Below the pieces are notes generated by a model. The model had not been told where the DNA came from and made no database searches. It saw nothing but the letters and a program-made list of their open reading frames with translations. Positions 44,301-46,305 of a stretch of 46,305 nucleotides of DNA are shown here, one piece after another; the stretch's first letter is position 1; the number at the start of each line of letters is the position of its first letter. A program made the translations under genes and the position numbers. Origin of the DNA: Chitinophaga pinensis (GTDB lineage Bacteria > Bacteroidota > Bacteroidia > Chitinophagales > LD1); contig CAMBIM010000003.1 of assembly GCA_945867505.1 (NCBI GenBank), positions 1-46,305 on the forward strand. Reading direction: 5' to 3'.

Positions 44301-46305
44301 GTCAGGCAGATTTAACCGTAAGTGGTGGCACTACTCCTTACAATTTCTTATGGTCAACTTTCCAGGGTTCGGAAGATATTTCGGGATTAGACGGTGGACT
44401 TTACTATGTAATTATTACCGATGCTAACGGGTGTGAGAAAAAAGATTCAGTATTTATTGATGAACCGACCGCGCTTGTTCTTACAACTGTAGTTACCAAT
44501 ATCTCTTGCTTTAATGCAAACGATGGTGCTATAGATTTAACTGTTACCGGTGGTTCTCCTGCTTACACGTATGCATGGAGCAGCGGACCAACTACACAAG
44601 ACCTTTCATCTTTACCGGGTGGCTTATATGTAGTTACCGTAACCGATACGAACAACTGCACGGCTACTACATCGGCTACTATTGTAAACCCTACAGCTAT
44701 ATATGCCAACTTTATAGTGAAGAACCCATTATGTAATGGCGATACTACAGGAAGAATAGATTTGATAGGCTCTGGCGGAACACCGCCTTATGTTTACGCA
44801 TGGAGTAACGGTGCAACTACCGAAGACCTCATCAACTTAGGAGCAGGAACATACATTGTTACAATTACAGATTCACGTAATTGTTCATTTGTAGATTCGG
44901 CTGTGGTAACAGAACCTGGTCAAATATTTACTTCGGGTGTAGTGAAGAATGTAACCTGTAATGGTTTAGCCGATGGCTTTGTTGATATTACCGCTTATGC
45001 CGGCACATTGCCATACTCTTACTTATGGTCTACCGGTCAATCAACAGAAGATATATTTAATGTAACAGGTGGTAACTACTATGTTACGGTAACGGATGCC
45101 AACGGCTGTCAGGCAGTTTCGCTTTACATTATTGTAGAGCCGCAAGTTCTTGGTATTAGTTTAGTTAAAACGGATGTCACCTGTTATGGTGCAGCTACAG
45201 GAACTCTTGCTGTTTTACCAACAGGTGGTTCGCGTCCTTACTACTATTTATGGAACACGTTTGATACCGATTCATCTTTAGCTGGTGTTACTGCCGGACG
45301 CTATGTGGTGCAGTTAACCGACTCTAACGGATGCTTTATTTACGATAGTATAGATATTAACGAGCCTACCGAAATTCGTATTTCGGGTATTGTTACCGAT
45401 GCGGTTTGCTACGGTTCTTCTACCGGAAGTATTGATGTAACCGTTACAGGCGGAACTACCGCTTATACCTTTAGCTGGTCGGATGGAAGTGTTGCTGAAG
45501 ATTTGAGCAACGCAGAAGCAGGAACGTATACCCTTACAGTAACCGATGCTAATGGTTGTGTAAAAACAGCCACGTTTACAGTAGGCGAGGGCGTGCAGAT
45601 AATTTCGAACTTGAGTAGTTACGACCCTATATGCCACGGAGGAAATACGGGTTCTGCCACGGCAATAACTACGGGTGGCGTTCAGCCGTATGTATACGCA
45701 TGGAGCAACACTAAAACAAGTATCTCTATCGGCAATTTGGTGGTGGGAACGTATACCTTAACCGTAACGGATGCCGAAAGCTGCACAGCTACTGCATCGG
45801 TAGTGGTTAATGACCCTGCACCAATTACAGTTACTACTAATGCGCAAGGTGCTAAATGCTTTAACGTAGCTAACGGCACAGTAGCGGTAGGTGTAACCGG
45901 AGGATTTGCACCATATACTTATTTATTGAATGGCAACGGTCAGGCATCCGATAGCGGCTCTATTGTTTTCAATAACTTACCTGCCGATGATTACCTATTG
46001 ATTGTAACCGATGTAAACGGTTGCCAGGGAACGGCTAACTTTACTGTATCATCACCGGGTCAAATTAATGTTGACTTGCAGGTAACCGAGCAGGTAATTC
46101 TTACCGGTATGAATACACAGTTGATTGCAACAGCAAACTCTACAGCAGCTATACTTAACTATTTCTGGAGTCCTGATTCGTTACCTAATCCGGTGTTTGA
46201 TTACTCGCTTTGTGGCGACCCTACTAACTGCCCTAACCCATACGTGGCACCGCGCACTACTACTACATTTACCGTTACGGTAATGAATGCCGATTCATGT
46301 TATGC
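38309..46305 (+). CDS. Giant secreted SprB-repeat surface protein (3' partial)
   Basis: One uninterrupted frame runs from ATG 38309 to the window edge: 2,665 codons plus two bases, no stop. A signal peptide (about residues 1-21, cleavage after VFA) marks it for export. Residues 22 to about 530 are a non-repetitive region, with a DNRLRE-like segment near 360-530 (DDDYFQCYAKYNI). About 540-1050 hold six Ig-like (Ig_7/CHU-type) repeats of 85-90 residues with TTIC-G, W-WY and TTYYVRAEG motifs. From about residue 1145 follow 19 SprB-type repeats of about 75 residues (C-NG--TG, GG-PPY-Y-WSNG-TTED, TYTVTVTDANGC), ending near 2590. In Flavobacterium, SprB is a gliding adhesin exported by T9SS; adhesion or motility is inferred. 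A C-terminal sorting domain is expected beyond the window. Confidence 0.93.
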   Translation, partial: MKKALTLFCFACLCFSSAVFAQKQLQPQAAGKAVSYQEIKEKTTGVKVPASKIYKPDFESSAEFKKLYATDGPYSFVHPDAEIFDKRDLTTKHYKCSDGTVTAISSAGPVHYQKNGLWNTILNDVSPNTTHAGFGYANTYNRFQTYYGNSLQSGIRVITENNQQLDLMQNAAVVYLDAAKHQIGSAGAIGGSVKHVNNENIIYQNLYAGVTAHIEHNSAGYELNYELDNLNWMNLPANTAYVSFSEGVKVPAGYHAYLEKENTMLVIKNDAGNILLKYKAPHFYERNKTTEGGKLNGRYSVEEKNGLIYVNVLVDAAWLTDAGRKFPLVIDPVVTVTPNNAAYWTFTIDEDAGCQYDPNNDADDNLRIGYDDGFFDDDYFQCYAKYNIASIPDNSCFINYSYCRWYEYNFTNDQLNDNALQFFYQAYDPIATDPVPLTCDQNYTDINATGTVYRNYNAFGNFGTPTTGWYDFQQLDVKARVQAALTYDFVAFSLDNANQGGHSDPSGPSNDEWIDFRGHSNANRPQLIINYEVPYIAATSVTASPSSTICAGSSVTLTRFDGTAGTPGNWAWYAGSTFLQYNNGSISVAPASTTTYCVRGENGCGSTTCTPITITVQSLSVAATSITGITTICDGGSTTLSVSGGLLGTGASWRWYTAGCGSTFAGTGASLLVSPTTTTTYYVRAEGTCNTTACVQVTVTVNTVSTAPGSVSVTTSTICNGQSTQLTANGGSLGTGGVYRWYSGSCGGTLVGTGVSITPSPAVTTTYYVRAEDPAPCNTLTACASATVTVNQSSVAPTGISGVTTICNGGSTTLTVVGGSLGTGNSWNWYSGGCGGTFVGTGTTVTVSPNSSTTYFVRAEGLAPCPTTTACVSQLVTVNTLSTDPVSVSGTTTICEGNSTTLTVVGGSLGTGGVWTWYAGGCGSGGAVATGATVTLTPTVSTSYYVRAEGTCNTSNCAFTPVTVNDSSVVASSITGSSAVCIGSSTNLTAVGGKLGVGASWNWYSSSCGGVPEGTGSTITVSPTVATTYYLRAEGLCNTTICIPFTVNVNPLPNGSISGSVTVCSGVDTAITFNFAFGTAPFTVVYTDGTNVFTKSNVNNGDTANVLPTTTTTYTIQQITDNNGCIRNTGFLGAATITVAPLPVVNNVLVQDVLCNGGNTGVITITATNGTPAYTYSNDNGVTYQSNNVFTGLTAATYSVFIQDALACVSNPVYNVVVGEPTVLTHIATPQNASCDNVFDGTITVNATGGVPSYTYSLNGGPNQPGNVFNGLSAGTYTVLVTDDNGCTNSSTVTIDTAYAVYASLVSQTPVSCFGGVDGTVTVQLTSGVPPYAYSINGVQFVASPTFTGLSSGNYVVTLRDSKGCTDFVNVTITQPNQLQAQIDSLFNIGCNGASSGAIYITVSGGNPAYNFLWSNGATTEDLTGLIAGTYNVAITDSKGCSASVGATISQPLPLFINVASYRDLLCYNDSSGTIDITANGGVPPYSFVWSNGETTEDIYGLLPGTYSATVTDANGCQETISQDIIEPTQLASTISSTAVLCAGAASGNVNLTVSGGTSPYNYLWNNGATTEDLSSVAGGTYSVVVNDANGCSITNTTLVVEPTPITISLVKTDVLCNGNSTGEIDITVNGGTPVITYAWSNSSTNEDLVNVPAGNYSVTITDGNSCTASASNTITQPSGLVLNATIESVACNGGANGSVDITVQGGVFPYSFNWSNSATTEDINGLSGGTYLVTVTDANGCTIGASYSITEPSALNVTVTGTNVTCAGSANGSASVSANGGTAPYTFLWNTFQTTQTIVGISGGTYFAIVTDANGCTNTDSVVITEAPAIVLAISVTNVLCNGAATGDVTLTVNGGVSPYGYTWSNGASTQNLTGVTAGTYDVTVKDSNNCTASISATVTQPSAMVMNSSVVSVGCAGGADGSVDITVQGGVFPYTYLWSNGAVTEDINNVSGGTFDVTVTDANLCTITASFTITEPTSITSSVVGTDVTCNGASNGQADLTVSGGTTPYNFLWSTFQGSEDISGLDGGLYYVIITDANGCEKKDSVFIDEPTALVLTTVVTNISCFNANDGAIDLTVTGGSPAYTYAWSSGPTTQDLSSLPGGLYVVTVTDTNNCTATTSATIVNPTAIYANFIVKNPLCNGDTTGRIDLIGSGGTPPYVYAWSNGATTEDLINLGAGTYIVTITDSRNCSFVDSAVVTEPGQIFTSGVVKNVTCNGLADGFVDITAYAGTLPYSYLWSTGQSTEDIFNVTGGNYYVTVTDANGCQAVSLYIIVEPQVLGISLVKTDVTCYGAATGTLAVLPTGGSRPYYYLWNTFDTDSSLAGVTAGRYVVQLTDSNGCFIYDSIDINEPTEIRISGIVTDAVCYGSSTGSIDVTVTGGTTAYTFSWSDGSVAEDLSNAEAGTYTLTVTDANGCVKTATFTVGEGVQIISNLSSYDPICHGGNTGSATAITTGGVQPYVYAWSNTKTSISIGNLVVGTYTLTVTDAESCTATASVVVNDPAPITVTTNAQGAKCFNVANGTVAVGVTGGFAPYTYLLNGNGQASDSGSIVFNNLPADDYLLIVTDVNGCQGTANFTVSSPGQINVDLQVTEQVILTGMNTQLIATANSTAAILNYFWSPDSLPNPVFDYSLCGDPTNCPNPYVAPRTTTTFTVTVMNADSCY

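Noticed and set aside
39600-45879. Minus-strand and off-frame open frames inside the SprB-repeat gene (for example 41414-41761, 42747-42959, 45314-45637)
   Set aside because: They are shadows of the repetitive coding frame; only frame two gives a coherent signal peptide, Ig-like and SprB repeats.
1-46305. Mobile elements, prophage or integrase
   Set aside because: No transposase, integrase, phage structural gene or flanking target duplications were found; the accessory look comes from surface protein genes only.

Overview
This window comes from a member of the Bacteroidota (class and genus not determinable from sequence alone). Evidence: a fused CcoN-CcoO cbb3 oxidase subunit, a type IX secretion (T9SS) C-terminal sorting domain, a giant SprB-repeat surface protein, an AT-leaning base composition, weak Shine-Dalgarno signals, and several matches to the Bacteroidota -7 promoter element TAnnTTTG. 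No rRNA, tRNA, CRISPR, prophage or insertion sequence was seen; it looks like ordinary chromosome with some accessory surface genes.

Layout. 1-6.8 kb (+): cbb3 terminal oxidase locus (ccoNO, ccoQ-like, ccoP, ccoG, ccoH, a TauE/SafE-like membrane protein), then a small unknown protein, a frameshifted membrane protein and a second TauE/SafE permease. 7.0-9.6 kb (+): MlaE/MlaF/MlaD-type lipid ABC importer. 9.7-13.3 kb (-): phosphoketolase and acetate kinase, followed upstream by an AAA-type ATPase interrupted by a nonsense codon. 14.1-16.2 kb (+): coiled-coil protein and an AarF/UbiB kinase-like protein. 16.2-19.3 kb (-): PAS histidine kinase, response regulator fused to a CRP-like regulator, NAD(P)HX dehydratase. 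19.5-20.6 kb (-): AI-2E family transporter. 20.6-23.6 kb: structured non-coding region, a T9SS cargo protein with three tandem domains (-), a striking 21-bp-period operator-like array, and a divergent fn3-like protein (+). 23.8-30.9 kb (-): six close-packed genes: DUF2892 protein, CcoI-type copper ATPase, beta-CASP metallo-hydrolase, CPBP protease, epimerase, acetyl-CoA hydrolase/transferase. 31.2-35.2 kb: LysE-type exporter (+), MacB-type permease (-), PIF1-like helicase with C-terminal HTH (+). 35.4-37.6 kb: aconitase (+). 37.7-38.1 kb (-): lipoprotein with a VHL-beta-like domain. 38.3 kb to the window end (+): a single open frame of at least 2,665 codons encoding a SprB-repeat protein, cut by the window edge.

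How it fits together: high-affinity oxygen respiration (cbb3 oxidase plus the copper ATPase that supplies it), acetyl phosphate/acetate energy metabolism (phosphoketolase, acetate kinase, CoA-transferase, aconitase), envelope lipid transport, and T9SS-exported surface proteins. The most unusual signal is the helically phased palindrome array at about 22,649-22,858 between two divergent genes, one of which encodes a secreted surface protein.
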